In this document: one piece after another, positions 1 to 12,012 of the stretch | How positions within the stretch are numbered: position 1 is the first letter of the stretch | How the letters are laid out: the number at the start of each line of letters is the position of its first letter | NCBI GenBank assembly: GCA_026182355.1 | Contig: JAPFBL010000529.1 | Coordinates: 124,001 to 188,000, forward strand | DNA: 64,000 bases | Source: Hermatobates lingyangjiaoensis | Lineage: Eukaryota > Arthropoda > Insecta > Hemiptera > Hermatobatidae | Direction: 5' to 3' | Program-made: the position numbers and the translations under genes | Notes under the pieces: generated by a model | Told to the model about the DNA's origin: nothing | The model's database searches: none | The model's input: the letters and a program-made list of their open reading frames with translations, nothing else

Positions 1-136
1 ATGGAATCACCTTTTTGCCAACGTTAATTAACGTTGCCAACGTTGGCAAAAAGGTGATTCCATATATTTACCCTGACCAAACTCCGAGAAAAAGAAAAAG
101 TGTTTGTTAATATTTTGTGGTCAAGAAAACAGTACC

Positions 137-137
<1 letters not shown>
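1..137. repeat. Palindromic PLE-end-like repeat (family P)
   Basis: Positions 1-25 and 38-62 are inverted arms around GGAATCACCTTTTTGCCAA. They are followed by a tail reading through ACCCTGACCAAACTCCGAG into a (TA)n tract. The same unit recurs at 13560-13757 and, with its hairpin intact, at 53565-53795. The arms are so close together here that only the tip of the element is left. The left edge of the window cuts it. Confidence 0.7.
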
Positions 138-179
<42 letters not shown>

Positions 180-270
180 CTTTATATATATATATATATA
201 TATATCATATATAATATATATATATATACATATATATATATATTATACTTTATATATATATATATATACT
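138..270. repeat. (TA)n microsatellite
   Basis: Almost pure TA dinucleotides with a few interruptions. They join the family P repeat directly to the 5'-truncated PLE reading frame, so the junction of both insertions lies in TA repeats. Confidence 0.95.
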
Positions 271-1550
271 TTCTTGAACTCAGAACTCCCCCCCTCACTC
301 CTTCTACCAATTTTCTAGTTTCCTTAGCCGAATTTGTCCTGAAGCATAATGCCTTCCAGTTTGATGGTGCCTTTTACCTTCAAACCAAGGGTACTGCGAT
401 GGGCACTATTATGGCTCCTTCTTTTGCTAATTTGTTCTTGGCCAAATTAGAGCAATCTTTTCTGTCTGATCGTCAATTCCTTCCCCTTCTTTATACTCGC
501 TACATTGACGATATCTTCTTCATTTGGCCACATGGTACCCATGAGTTAAACCTCTTCCTACTTTCCTTCCAAAACTTTTCGTCCTCCATCTCCTTCACCC
601 ACCAAGTGTCCAGCAATAAAATTACTTTCCTTGATGTTGATGTCACCCTCAACAATAGCAGTTTCTCCACCTCTGTACATATAAAACCTACTAATGCACA
701 GCAGTACCTCCACTACAGTAGTTGCCATCCCACCCACATCAAAAAAGCAATCCCCAGATCCCTTTCCATCCGCATCCACAGGATTTGTAATAATTTGAAA
801 AACCGTAGTTCCCACATTAACTGTTTGAAAGAAAAATTAATTGATCGTGGCTACCCTTCCAATGTCATTGATAGTCGTGTCGTGCCGGCTGAAATAGTTC
901 ACCGGCACGTACCCAGAAAAGACCACACTGATAGTGTTTTCCTGATATCCACTTTTTTCCCTGGCGCTCATAGGATTGGCTCGGTTATTAAGGAGTTTTT
1001 CCCATTGCTCTCCTCTTCTCCTTCTACCTCATCTATTTTTCCTGAAGCCCCCTCCTTATCATATCGCAAACCACCGAACCTCAGAGGCATTTTCTCCCAT
1101 CACTCTCCCTTGAACCCTACACTTGGGAGGGGAATGTTGGAGTGCGGACGGAGCAGATGCCAAACCTGTCTTATCATAAACCCTAATCCCTTTTTTACTT
1201 CCCCCCATAGCAATATTAACTACCCTTGTCCTCCCCACACCTCATGCACCTCGGTTAATTGCGTTTACCGTTTGGACTGCACCCAGTGTGATGCATTCTA
1301 CGTTGGTATGGCCTCTACGCAGCTCAACTTACGTATGAATGGTCACAGGGCTTCCGTTGGTCAACGCAAAAACCTTCCTATTGCTATCCACTCTAATTCC
1401 CATGGACTGGATTTTAATCACTGCTTCCGGGTCCAAGTCCTTAATCATATCCCTGTTCAGTCTTCTCGGGTTACTTTAAGAGCTTCAGAGGAGGCAATTA
1501 TCTGTCTTCTCAAAGCTCGCTCTCCTCCTGGCCTTAACTTGTACCGTTAA
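270..1550 (+). CDS. Penelope-like element ORF, 5'-truncated (RT plus GIY-YIG endonuclease)
   Basis: Reverse transcriptase and endonuclease of a Penelope-like retroelement. The frame is open from the TA tract to the TAA at 1548-1550. An internal Met lies at 399, but RT sequence already precedes it (motif QTKGTAMGT, 381-407), so 399 is not the true start. Counting from that Met: RT catalytic YIDD at residues 35-38; FLDVDV near 77-82; the Cys-rich knuckle CGRSRCQTC at 249-257, with further Cys at 277, 283 and 288; CTQC at 294-297; GIY-YIG core VY(289-290)...YVG(301-303); Arg312; the metal-binding Glu at 364/365; and the terminal GLN motif near 378-380. No frameshift or stop is seen in 383 residues. 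The N-terminal domain and the first RT motifs are missing, cut off at the (TA)n junction. Likely inactive for lack of its 5' half, but the enzyme core looks young. Confidence 0.93.
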   Translation, partial: FLELRTPPLTPSTNFLVSLAEFVLKHNAFQFDGAFYLQTKGTAMGTIMAPSFANLFLAKLEQSFLSDRQFLPLLYTRYIDDIFFIWPHGTHELNLFLLSFQNFSSSISFTHQVSSNKITFLDVDVTLNNSSFSTSVHIKPTNAQQYLHYSSCHPTHIKKAIPRSLSIRIHRICNNLKNRSSHINCLKEKLIDRGYPSNVIDSRVVPAEIVHRHVPRKDHTDSVFLISTFFPGAHRIGSVIKEFFPLLSSSPSTSSIFPEAPSLSYRKPPNLRGIFSHHSPLNPTLGRGMLECGRSRCQTCLIINPNPFFTSPHSNINYPCPPHTSCTSVNCVYRLDCTQCDAFYVGMASTQLNLRMNGHRASVGQRKNLPIAIHSNSHGLDFNHCFRVQVLNHIPVQSSRVTLRASEEAIICLLKARSPPGLNLYR

Positions 1551-1980
1551 TTTAAGTATTTATTTATTTATTTATTTTTTTTTTTTTATTTATTTATTTT
1601 AATTTTTTTTTTTTTAAAGAATTTATTTATTTATTATTTTTTAATTTTAATTTTTATTTTTTTTATTTATTTTTATTTTTTAATTTTTTAATTGTTTATT
1701 GCTTCATTTACTAGTCTTCTCCTTCTGTTATTTTTATTTGCTTTTATTTGTTCCTTTTAGTTATTATTCTCTCTGTAGTTAGTAGCTTACCTAGGGCGGC
1801 AGGCAGAGTGCGCGCGTGTTCGTTGCATTTGGCCTACCACTCAGTTAGCTTCAGCTACTCAAAGGGACTACTTCTACCCGATGACGACGACTGTCGAAAT
1901 ATCGTTGTGAGTCTTTTGTGTGTGTCTTTTATTTGTGTTTTCTCTTTCCTGTGTGAACTATATATATATATAGTGACAAT
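1551..1980 (+). mobile_element. PLE-1 3' UTR and 3' end
   Basis: After the stop comes a T-rich low-complexity block (1556-1700), then a unique segment, then the hairpin at 1878-1900. The remainder ends in a short (TA)n at about 1960-1972. The final about 100 nt are the same sequence as the stand-alone family C insertions at 15574, 26270(-), 46435 and 46755. This identifies family C as the 3' end of this PLE. Confidence 0.8.
1878..1900 (+). other. Hammerhead-core-like hairpin in PLE-1 3' UTR
   Basis: Reads CCGATGA, C, then GAC-GACT-GTC, then GAAA. The stem is GAC/GTC. It matches the CTGANGA...GAAA layout seen in the other families except that the first two bases are CC-G rather than C-T-G. 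It lies about 330 nt after the stop codon. Confidence 0.6.
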
Positions 1981-3660
1981 TAGAAGAAACGCCTAAATTT
2001 CTCAAATTAATCTATAATAAGACGCGATCAATCCAATAAGTTAGGACTCTTTTCTCTACCATTGTTTTCTAGCTTGCTTTAAAATATTTCACTTTTTGAT
2101 AGCATAACTTTTTTTTTTTTAGTTTTATTTTTATTGATTCATCTTTTATCTCGTGAATAAATGATTTTGAAATACGTGATAATTTATTAACGCTAAGTAG
2201 TATAAACGCAAAGACATTGTTACGTAATCTAATTTCATATCTAGCATGTTATAGCTCATATAAAGGCGATCTTTACATTAACATATGAAGAAGACTTTGT
2301 CATTCAGGAAAGGTTAATAACTGCTCGTAGGGCATTATACTGACTTCATTTTATAACCTTATTACATTTTATCCATTTTACAATCCTCTTAAAGTACTTT
2401 TTGAACCATTAATCCAGTTTTACCTCCTTAAATATCAAGTTTGATGAACATCGGTCATACGTAAAAAAAAATTCATTATTTATCCTGCACCTTCCATTCC
2501 TTTAATTAGATTTAATATCCTTCTGCAACTAACAAAATTAATCACAATTTCTTATAAAAATGTATATACTTCTTTTATAAATAATAAAAATGATATATTA
2601 GAACTGAGTTGACATTTCTATTATTAATCCATATATTTTGTAAGACACAAATTTTGCTTAGTTTATTTCCCATTTTTGAAAAATTACAAATCAGTAGAAC
2701 TCTTTTTCATCAAGTTTTGGTCCTTCGTATAGTAAGGCAATTGAATAGGCTATCATTAATTTCAAAAGGAGAAATTCATGAAATATCAAATAATTCTATA
2801 ATGAAATGTATTACTAAACATATAAGAAAAATAATATGTAACTAATACATGTAAGTAGTATGTATTTTGCTAATCAATAAGCAATTACATGCATATAATT
2901 AATATGTATTTTAATCGAGCTTGGTAATGTTCTATGAAATGGTTAAATATTAATTTATAATCTATGTTTAAGCAGGAGCTCTAAGATTAAAATTTCCTTA
3001 ATAGTTCGAATTGTTTTCAACATTTTTTTATATACCAAATAAACTTATTAAAAATATAACTTTAAGATTTTTAAAAATATTATGAAATCTAATAAATCTG
3101 TTTAGCATGAATCTAACAAAAATATTTCCTAAATTAAGACAAATAAACCCAACAATGGGTACATAGAAGTTACTCTGAGTTTCGTGGTTTTAAGGCAATG
3201 TTGACTCTTCACCCAAACTAAACCCACTGAATTTTGTTTTTCTAACTTACGAATTTTTGTTGTTGTTGTTAATATTTTGTGCAAAATTTTAATATTCTAC
3301 ATTCATTTCATTAGTTTTGCAAGAAAAGAATATTTTCTGAATTCAGAAAATATTTGTTAAAATAATTTCAGCTGAAAAAAAACATCCTTCTATAAAATCT
3401 TATTTTAGTGCGTACATTTATTTACATTTATAGCTACTTATAGATTGTTTTTTTTTTCAATAACCTATCATATAACCTATTGCTAGATTAAAATTTTTGT
3501 TTATTTCTAATATGTTCCCATTTCATTTCTAATGTTTTACTTTCTCTGTTTTTCTTTCGTCTGTTGTCTGTCTTTTTATCTTTTTCTAAATATCCATGAG
3601 TCCATCAACAGTCTAAATGAGTCATTTTTTGAATAGTTTATGAGGTAAGATATATATATG
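1981..3660. other. AT-rich non-coding stretch, nothing recognised
   Basis: No reading frame with protein character, no RNA gene and no clear repeat boundary. Presumably upstream intron or intergenic DNA of Ret. Confidence 0.5.
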
Positions 3661-3832
3661 GTGGGATTTCAAAAATTACGTCTCCACATAAAAAAAAGTT
3701 TAATATCAAAACTGAAGAAGAACACTAAGTGTTCGAAACGTGTTGTTAGTTTTAATATTAAACTTTTTTTTGTGTGAGAAGTAATTTTTGAAATCCTCCC
3801 AATGTGAGTAAATACTACACTATAAAAGATTG
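3661..3832. mobile_element. Family A PLE-end insertion, inverted arms
   Basis: Arms pairing around CTCCACATAAAA and TTTTGTGTGAGAAG enclose a family A hairpin at about 3711-3738 (CTGAAGA, A, GAACAC-TAA-GTGTTC, GAAA). The right end carries the family's terminal GAGTAAATAC box. Only one hairpin remains, so one arm is shortened. Confidence 0.75.
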
Positions 3833-4399
3833 CATAAGTAATGAGGCAAGATATTTCTATCTTCTTAATTGTTAGAATATTTTTCTTAAAGTACTTCGAA
3901 ATAGTCGAAAGATATCAAGTTTTTTCTGGAAACTTGTTGCAAATTATTAGTGTTATAATTAAAGAAGATTTATGACTGATGGAATAAAAAAAATGCTAAA
4001 AAGACAACTTTTCATGACACAGTTTTAGAAAGTTATTATATTTCAAACAATAAGAGATTAATCGCAGCATAACATTCATTCAACATAGCTCAAGGTAAAG
4101 GAGGAGCTAACATGCAACCATCAATTCATTAAAGTTGATTTATTTTGCCACACTTACTTTGCCAGGCTATTATTATTTTTAAAAGTTCATTCTCTTCAAG
4201 ATAAAACTATTTTCGTAGTTGCTAAATAATTAACAGCTTTTTATAAATTAGTTCGAGTGAAATTTTTACTGTTTTTTTAAATAAATTATAATGATAATGA
4301 AGAAAAAAATTATTTTGAGATTTTAAGAGATTAACACGTACATAAGGTTCCAAGAATCTAATTTCGATATTTTTAGAATACTTCTTCGTTGGTCTAGAA

Positions 4400-4490
4400 C
4401 AGGGAGTCACCAAAATACGGCCCATGGGCCGGATCTGGCCCGCAACATCAGGTCATACGACCTCGCGACGATTCTTGAAATTCTTTCATA
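4400..4490. mobile_element. Possible hAT-type terminal fragment
   Basis: CAGGGAGTCACC followed by GGCCCATGGGCCGGATC resembles the ends of a common hAT group. A possible partner with GCGGCCCGC is near 4785. No target duplication was found, so boundaries are uncertain. Confidence 0.35.
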
Positions 4491-5009
4491 AACGTATGGA
4501 ACACAAAACGATGAACACATCATAAAATGATGTAAAATTTAAATTTAAATATTATATTTAGAATACCAAACTTTCTTTCATTTTTCCTATTCCATTATTG
4601 TTGTAAATAGATTACATTATAGTTATGTAGAACAAAACTTCAACTTTTCTATGAAAGAGTAAACAGACATTTTTGGAAGAGTAAAATTCGGTGTCCATTT
4701 TACTTGACACCGAATTAAATGCGGCTGATATTCATTCCGATGATTGTACAACTCAATTCCAATCATTCTGACAGAATGACTAAGCGGCCCGCTATACAAA
4801 TTGTACAAAATTTGTCACATCTCTCCCCTACCTTTGGTGAGCCGAATCTTTACCAGTGATCAGTTGAACTAAATATAGAACTCCTGATTTGCAAGCAAAT
4901 GACTTGTTGAAAGAAAAACATAGACTAGAAAACTATGCTGCATTTAACTGTTTACCTGATGGTGACTTTCCAAAAATAAAGAACTTTAGTATGAAGGTTC
5001 TTTCCTTAG

Positions 5010-5460
5010 GCTGGTATGGTATCACTGTTTGAAACAACATAGGTCTGTGGTACCACAGACAAAATGGTTATAAGATTTTTATTTTCTGTGATGTAGTTTC
5101 GTGGATGATCGCCTCCGCGTGGTCCACCTCGGGCGTATCTCGGAGGTTTTTTTTGCCTCTATCCTAGGCTAGAGCTTGTAGCTCCCGAGATGCGGCAAAA
5201 AAGCTTTCACGTAAAAAAGGCGTCAGTCTGTTTTGCTGTTGTTTTCAGTGATATGGCTGAATAAGCTGGGAGCGCTAAATAATACCAAAACAGGTACCAC
5301 AGACACTTACCCTTAACAACGCCTGAAGAAGAACACTACGTGTTCGAAACGCGTTGTTTATACAATTAAATTTTTATAAGTGGACACTGTTTCATTAGCT
5401 TTTCACCCTAGAATGAGTATATACTACATGATAACTGATTGCAATTAGAATTTTCAATTA
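5010..5460 (+). mobile_element. Family A PLE-end insertion, single arm
   Basis: Hairpin at about 5323-5350 (GAACAC-TAC-GTGTTC then GAAACGCG). It is followed by the family's conserved downstream block (TTCATTAGC, then GAGTATATACTACAT, then GATTGCAAT). Upstream, 5100-5230 is a notably GC-rich patch that is probably more of the PLE untranslated region. The single orientation suggests a 5'-truncated rather than a twin insertion. Confidence 0.7.
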
Positions 5461-5665
5461 TGAAGCTCGTAAAGTAACACATCGAACACGAATCACTGAT
5501 AAATATTTTTAAGCAATACTCTTGATTAGATGCAGCGATTCCTCACCAAACATGGATGACAATTTTTCTCAGAAATCCCACTAACCTTTTTACTGTTTAG
5601 TTTCTAAGATTTTAGTTACTATGTCTCATGTAACTATCTTTTCGCTGAAGTCGCTTCCTTGATGA

Positions 5666-7475
5666 TTTTTACTTTACTATAAGTAAAGTATAGTGATCGT
5701 GAAAAAATTCGATCTCGAGATTTTGACGGAATTAATTACATGTTTTGAGGTCCCAGAAGTCGTTTTATGAGGTTTTTACGATGATGTCTGTGTGTGTGTG
5801 TGTGTGGGTGGGTGAGTGTGTTAGCATTGCTTGTTACCACGCTACGGTCCAGAATCTTTGATGAATCAAGTTGATATTTTACACAAAAATGGACCCCATA
5901 AAGAAGAAGATCCCTATTGTTTGGGAAGAATTATGCATGATGGGAAAGTCACTTTTTTTGCCAAAAACCGTTTTTTTTAAAACATTTATTTCTCCTAAAC
6001 TGATAACCCTAGAGTTTTAAAATTTTGATATTATTTTTGAGGTTAAAAATGGAACAAACGAAAAATATATTCAGAATTTTAAAAAAACGGGAAATATTTT
6101 TTTTTCACTAAAATGTACAAATTTTGACTTATAATTCAATCTCAAACCTTGTGAGAGCGATACAAGCCATACAGTTTGACGGACAAGAATGAAACTATGC
6201 CTATAAATAGAACAGTGTGTGTAGAATGAGTTGAGATATTTTTTTTCAAAATTACATTCGCTAAAGGGGCGTTACAGTACGATTTCTGTTTTCAAAAAAT
6301 CTTTTTTTGACGCTAAACGGCTCATTAAAACGTAATGAAAATTTGACCAAAAATGAAACAAAAAATTAGCAATTCATAAAAAAAATTCATGAAGTTTCAA
6401 TTAAGGGAAAGAGCAATAACGCTATAAAAACTGTTTGTTTATCTTAGACTAAGAGATCACCTGCTATACTTGTCGAATTTTTTATATTTTTTTACATTGT
6501 TTACATTGACTTAGAAATTTTTTGAGCGAATCCACTGAGATAAAATTGATATTTATAAAGGAAAAATTTAAATAGTTTATTGACTTATACGAGATGTAAG
6601 AGAAGTAATATTTTTACATGTAAAAAAATCACCACCAATAAACATAAATAAATTACCTTTGTCTTCCATGGCATGATGGATTTGTCTCATAAAATGCTTT
6701 AATAAATCTATATATTGCACTCTTGAGCAAAACTTAATATCAGTTACAATTACATTATCATTGTGAATTGTAGTAACTTTCCATGATATTGAAATGTGAG
6801 GAATGGACTATTTCCTCAAGAAAGAGGACTTATGTTTGTTGAGAAATATCCATTTTTTTTACAATTCTAGTCTAATAGTTCATATTTATTATTTTCAAAA
6901 ATTAGAAGCTCCCAACTATAAAAGATTTAAATTATATTGAATAGCTGGCTTTGACTTCGATTTGAGTATGTAAACTGTTTAATTGCTAATATATTTTTTT
7001 CTCAATATACATTCATAGCAAACTTATAACACAGTACAATATTATAGGCAGGAAAAGGATAGCACTCACTCAGAAAAAATTCGTATATATGATATTTGAC
7101 AAAAGGGAAGGAAAATGATCTTATTAAATACTAAGAAGCCATAAAATTCCCATTATAATAATTCTATAAAAGACCAAAAATGTAAAAGATAATTCAAAAT
7201 TGAAATCTTTCGTTTGGAGGTTAATAAATGTAATTATCGAACATCTTTAATTATAAATCATCTTAAAACAACATTTTTCTTCGCTGTTTATGATGTTTTT
7301 CAGAGAAAAAAAAGGGTATTTTCCTGTTTTAAATTTGAAAATTTTACTTTAATATTCAATATAGAAGGATGTCAAGTAAACGATGTAAGAAATCCACTGG
7401 CTATTGTATGTTCAGTTAATATTTTTAAAAGAAACACTGATAGAAGGGGACTATTTTAAAATCAGATAGTTTAGA
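5666..7475 (+). repeat. Non-coding dispersed repeat, family X, copy 1
   Basis: Starts at ACTTTACTATAAGTAAAG and runs through a (GT)n near 5789-5812. The first about 870 bp are closely matched by 47345-48230, and 6625-7475 by parts of 9080-10010 and 48235-49440. No long reading frame is present. Some copies end with TAGGCCACTCCAGATTT. I cannot assign a class. Confidence 0.7.
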
Positions 7476-7481
7476 CGGCAT

Positions 7482-8150
7482 GTGATTGGTGCACCGGTAG
7501 AGCTAAGTCATTCTAAAAAGGCGCTAATACACTCCTATTTTAGTCCTCCGCGTTCTTCCTGGAAGCTTTCTAACTGTTTTAACCTCTCTATAGTTTATTG
7601 TGTATACCAGTTAATTATTTTAATAATACTTCAAATAGTAAGTACATATTTTAACTTATTTTTGTATCTTTAATGATTACTTAATTAGTCTAATACTAAA
7701 TATTATTTCCTTCATATTAGCAATTAAAACGATTCCACAAACTAGATAAACCAAAAGAAACAGTACACATAAAAGATTTCACAAGAACTTACTATTATAT
7801 TTGGACTGCCTCGTAGAAAGATGTAATTTACTACAATGAAGAGCGACTTTTATGTGTGATGTTTCTCTGGAATTATTTTCATAAAAATATATCAAAATAA
7901 TTAATTAGTTCTTAAACAACTACTACTAATACATATAATAAAGCATTGAATAAATTTATTTTTAGTTAATTTATGTTATTTTGAGCCTTATAGACTAAAT
8001 TTTTTATAGTGAAAACAATTAAAAATAGTTAACAGTAGATTATTTAAATTCTTAAAGTAGTAGTAGTAGTAGATTAAATTTATTACCTTATATTTACAAA
8101 ATTAAGGGTTTGTTCATCTGTGTTTCCTAACCAAACATATAATTTCTGAT
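7482..8150. other. AT-rich stretch, nothing recognised
   Basis: Low-complexity AT DNA with a short (AGT)n near 8057-8073. No gene seen. Confidence 0.4.
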
Positions 8151-10350
8151 GTTTTCCATTCATACAACTTTTAAATTATATTGAATTTGATTTGAGTATG
8201 TAAAATTGGTTAATTACTGATATATTTTTTCTCAATATCTATTTACAGCAGCGTTATAACAGAATATAGCACAAAGAAAAAAGTTACTTATGTTATGTAT
8301 GGTGTGAAAAGCTACTGGTTGTTGACTTTTTTGTGTTTATGAATCTTATGTTCTTTGAGTAATATTGAATTAAGAGGAATGGACTACTTAGTTTTATTTT
8401 ACCAAACAGATACTAATTTAAGCTGATTCTAAGGTGATTAGATGACAGACTTTTTCAGAATCAGGTCCTCAGCTAAATATGACTACCTAATGACTTCACG
8501 TTATACAATACCTCAGACAATGCAAAGCCGCAAGACCATACCACCACGAATGTGACTCCTTCCATATTCGTGAAGGACGTCCTGACAGACTGACGTCCCA
8601 TCCCCGTCCTTAACAATGATTTCTGACCTTAACAAAAAATGCAGGATGAGAATTTAGCAGTAGTGGTCCTCTGGTCCCGGACTGCTAATTACGACGTGCA
8701 CTGACGTGCATAGAATATTCGTTGGTCTTGGATATCCACTGGCTATAGTAACAAAAGTCATTTTCTTCTGTAACAGATTATTTTGTAACACGATATCGTC
8801 ACTTTGACTTTACAAAAGTGTTATGACTCCTGTGGTAATGCAGATGATATTATATGCATCAATATGTGATATACGAAAATGAGGGCATATATTGATAAGT
8901 GAATCAATCAGTATCTGTACTACCTACATGAATAAAAGAGTAATAAACATCTCCCATTTAGACATTTATATTATGTCTACATGGTACATTATCTACCCAA
9001 GAGGTTTGATATTATATTTACTTATTGTAAAGTTGAGTGCAGGCCACTACAGATTTTTTTTTACTTTACTATAACTTGTCTCATAAAATGCTTTAATAAA
9101 TCTATATATTGCACTCTTGAGCAAAACATAATATCAGTTACAATTAGATTATAATTGTGAATGTAGTACCTTTCCATGATATTGAAATGTAATGAATGGA
9201 CTATTTCCTCAAGAAAGAGGACTTATGTTTGTTGAGAAATATCCAGTTTTTTTTTTACAATTCTAGTCTAATAGTTCATATTTATTATTTTCAAAAATTA
9301 GAAGCTCCCAACTATAAAAGATTTAAATTATATTGAATAGCTGGCTTTGCTCCGATTTGAGTATGTAAACTGACTAATTACTAATATATTTTTTCTCAAT
9401 ATACATTCATAGCAAACCTATAACAGAGTACAGGAGGCAAGAAAAGGATAAAACTCACTCAGAAAAAAGTTGTATACATGTTATTTGACAAAGGGGAAGG
9501 AAAATGATTTTAGTAAATACTAAGAAGCCATAAAATTCCCAGTATAATAATTCTACGAGCGAATAATTTTTGAGCGAATCCACTGAGATAAAATTGATTT
9601 TATAAAGGAACAGTTTAAATTGTTTATTGACGTATATGAGATGTAAGAGGAATAATATTGTGCAGGAAAATGATAACACTCACTCAGAAAAAATTTGTAT
9701 ATATGTTATTTGCTAAAGGGGAAGAAAAATAATCTTTTTAAATACTTAGAAGACATAAAATTTACAGTATAATAATTCTATAAAAAACCAAAAATGGAAA
9801 AGGTAATTCAAAATTGAAATCTTTCGTTTAGAGATTAATAAATGTAATTATCGTACATCTTTAACTATTAATCATCTTAAAAAACATTTTTTTCTTCGCT
9901 GTTTATGATGTTTTTCAGATAGAAAAAGGGTATTTTCCTGTTTATATTTGAAACTTTTACTTTAATATTCAATGTAGAAGGATGTCAAGTAAACGATGTA
10001 AGAAATCCACTGGCTGTTTGAACAAAATTCATGTTCTCTTGTAGGAGAATATTTCGTATCAAGAAACGTTCACTTTGGTTTTTCAAAAATGTTATTACTG
10101 CTGTAGTTATTTGCTACTGATGAAATTATTTGCATCAGCTGTGTGATGTACAAAAATAAAAGCTTATATATTGATAAGTTCTTCAATCACTATCTGTACC
10201 AACTCAGGAATGAAAGACTAATAATCATATCCCATTTAGATGTTTACGTTATGCTTAAATGAGACGTTATGTATTATATACTCAAGAAATTTGATATTAA
10301 GTTACTTATAGTAAAGTTGAGTGTAGGCCACTCCAGATTTTTTTTTTAGT
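8151..10350 (+). repeat. Family X repeat, diverged and partial copies
   Basis: 8151-8290 and 8735-9075 are diverged pieces of the family X sequence. 9076-9450 and 9570-10350 repeat the same internal blocks as 6680-7475, ending with the GTAGGCCACTCCAGATTT tail at about 10325. This looks like serial partial duplication. The segment 8440-8735 is different and unassigned; part of it recurs near 51110 (TGCTAGTTACGACGTGCAC). Confidence 0.6.
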
Positions 10351-10469
10351 AAATAAATATGTATATTTTTTTGTCCATTGTGTGATATTAACCCACGATT
10401 AAAATGTAATGTTAAATTCATTTTTCGTTTTTTTTTTACCCAGAGCCTTTGTTCTGGTTTGCAAGTATT

Positions 10470-10740
10470 GAACAAACTGACTAAGCGGCCCACAGGGAAA
10501 ATAGTTTGGTGTCTTCCTAGTCTATATTGTAGCAAAAGCAATAGACTGCACTTTATAATATCAGTTCTAGATAACGGAAGTATTTCGACTGTATGATCTT
10601 AATAGTGAAGATGTAAACTTGAAGAAGAACACTAAGTGTTTGAAACGTGTTATTATTTTTTAATATTAAACATTTTTTTTGTGTGAAGAGGTAAATTTGT
10701 GAAATCATCTAATTTTAAAATTATATGAACTCCTCATATG
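10470..10740. mobile_element. hAT-like end fragment and family A arm
   Basis: 10470-10520 contains AAGCGGCCCACAGGG, similar to the hAT-like sequence at 4785. 10620-10720 is a family A arm with hairpin CTGAAGA, A, GAACAC-TAA-GTGTTT, GAAA, in which one stem pair has decayed to a wobble. Confidence 0.6.
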
Positions 10741-10873
10741 ATAATATGGAAAAAAATAGTGTTTATTGTGAAATTGAGTAGTTCTATATGTTCTATTTTT
10801 ATGGGTACACCCAACCGGTAACAAATGTTTTCAAATAATACAAGTCTTTGCTCTAAGTGAACACTTATAAGTA

Positions 10874-11384
10874 CCGTCCTTTTACGAAAATAAGACATCC
10901 CCCGAAAATAAGCTAAGTCCTAGCTTGATTTTCGGGACTTTTGAACTATAAGCCCTCCTCTGAAAATAGGCCCTAGTTGAATGTGAAAAGTATAATTCGT
11001 TAAAAAATTGCTGTTGAAAGTAGTAGGTAGTAGCTGTCGTAATATTTCAGGATAAGAAATTCCTTGTTTACCTCTAAAGTTCATTTCAAGAAGGCCACTT
11101 AAACAAGAAGTAATAATTTAACCACAGCATTATTGCAAGACATGAGAGATTCAGACCAATGATTCTACAGGAAATAGAGAAATTAAAACAGAATTCAAAA
11201 TTTTTGATTATTTATGACGATGTTCCAGAAGATGACATGACTGTAATCGAATAAATTTAAATGTCTGTATAAAAATATGTAAATCTACTTAATGTACTTG
11301 AAGCACCCCCCCGAGAATAAGCCCCAGCACGGATTTTGACCTAAAAATAAAGTAAGACAGTGTCTTATTTTCAGAAAAAGAATG
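10874..11384. mobile_element. TA-flanked MITE (pogo/Tigger-like)
   Basis: Terminal inverted repeats share CGAAAATAAGACA (left, from 10884) and TGTCTTATTTTCAG (right, 11361-11374), with TA on both sides (10872-10873, 11385-11386). Inside, 11130-11250 reads as the decayed C-terminal end of a transposase ending in an acidic DDMTVIE motif and a stop. A deleted Tc1/mariner-superfamily element is the best fit; the pogo assignment rests on end sequence only. Confidence 0.7.
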
Positions 11385-11386
11385 TA

Positions 11387-11895
11387 CTTATGAAAGTGTA
11401 ACCTCAGTCAATGAAATGAGTCAAAACCAGAAATATTCTAGTACCTACTTAGTAAATTAAGATGAGGTCATATGACATTATGCTTGTTATTTACTAAGTC
11501 ATAGTAAGTACAGTTGGTTAAAACTTTTTAGGTGTCTGTTACTGTAGCAAGTAGGTACTACTACTTGATACACATGTGTAGCTAGGCAAACACAGCTTAA
11601 AAGTTAATAACTTTTAACTTCGCTGTACTTTCGCCATACTTTGCTTTTACGTTAAATTTCCAATTCATTTAAATCTTGGATGTTAAGTTAAACATAGACA
11701 AATCCTACTATCAAAGTTTGAGCTTGCTGTGACTTATGATGACTGAGTTTACTTCTGACAATATTTTTTTTGGACAAACAAACTGACTGACAGAAATATT
11801 TTTTTTTAATGGTGAATTTTGGTTTCTCTAATGTATAAAACGTAAAGATTTAGATTTTAGAACTTGAAATGAATCAGTTCTAAGCAATGTACAGA
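11387..11895. other. AT-rich stretch, nothing recognised
   Basis: No frame or repeat boundary that I can support. Confidence 0.4.
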
Positions 11896-12012
11896 CAAAA
11901 CATATATATATATATATATATATATCAATGATCAAACCACAATAACAAATGGGAAAACAAGACTAAGATCTTTCAACCCGTAACAAGCGGTCTTCGTCAG
12001 AGTCAGAAAACG
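11896..12012 (-). mobile_element. Family B PLE-end arm in (TA)n
   Basis: A (TA)n tract (11899-11926) joins the 3' end of a minus-strand family B arm. The hairpin is read on the minus strand near 12001-11970 (CTGACGA, A, GACCG...CGGGTT, GAAA). One inserted C in the stem marks it as decayed. Confidence 0.75.

Noticed and set aside
558..815. 85-residue minus-strand frame
   Set aside because: Antisense of the PLE reverse transcriptase; codon pattern belongs to the plus frame.
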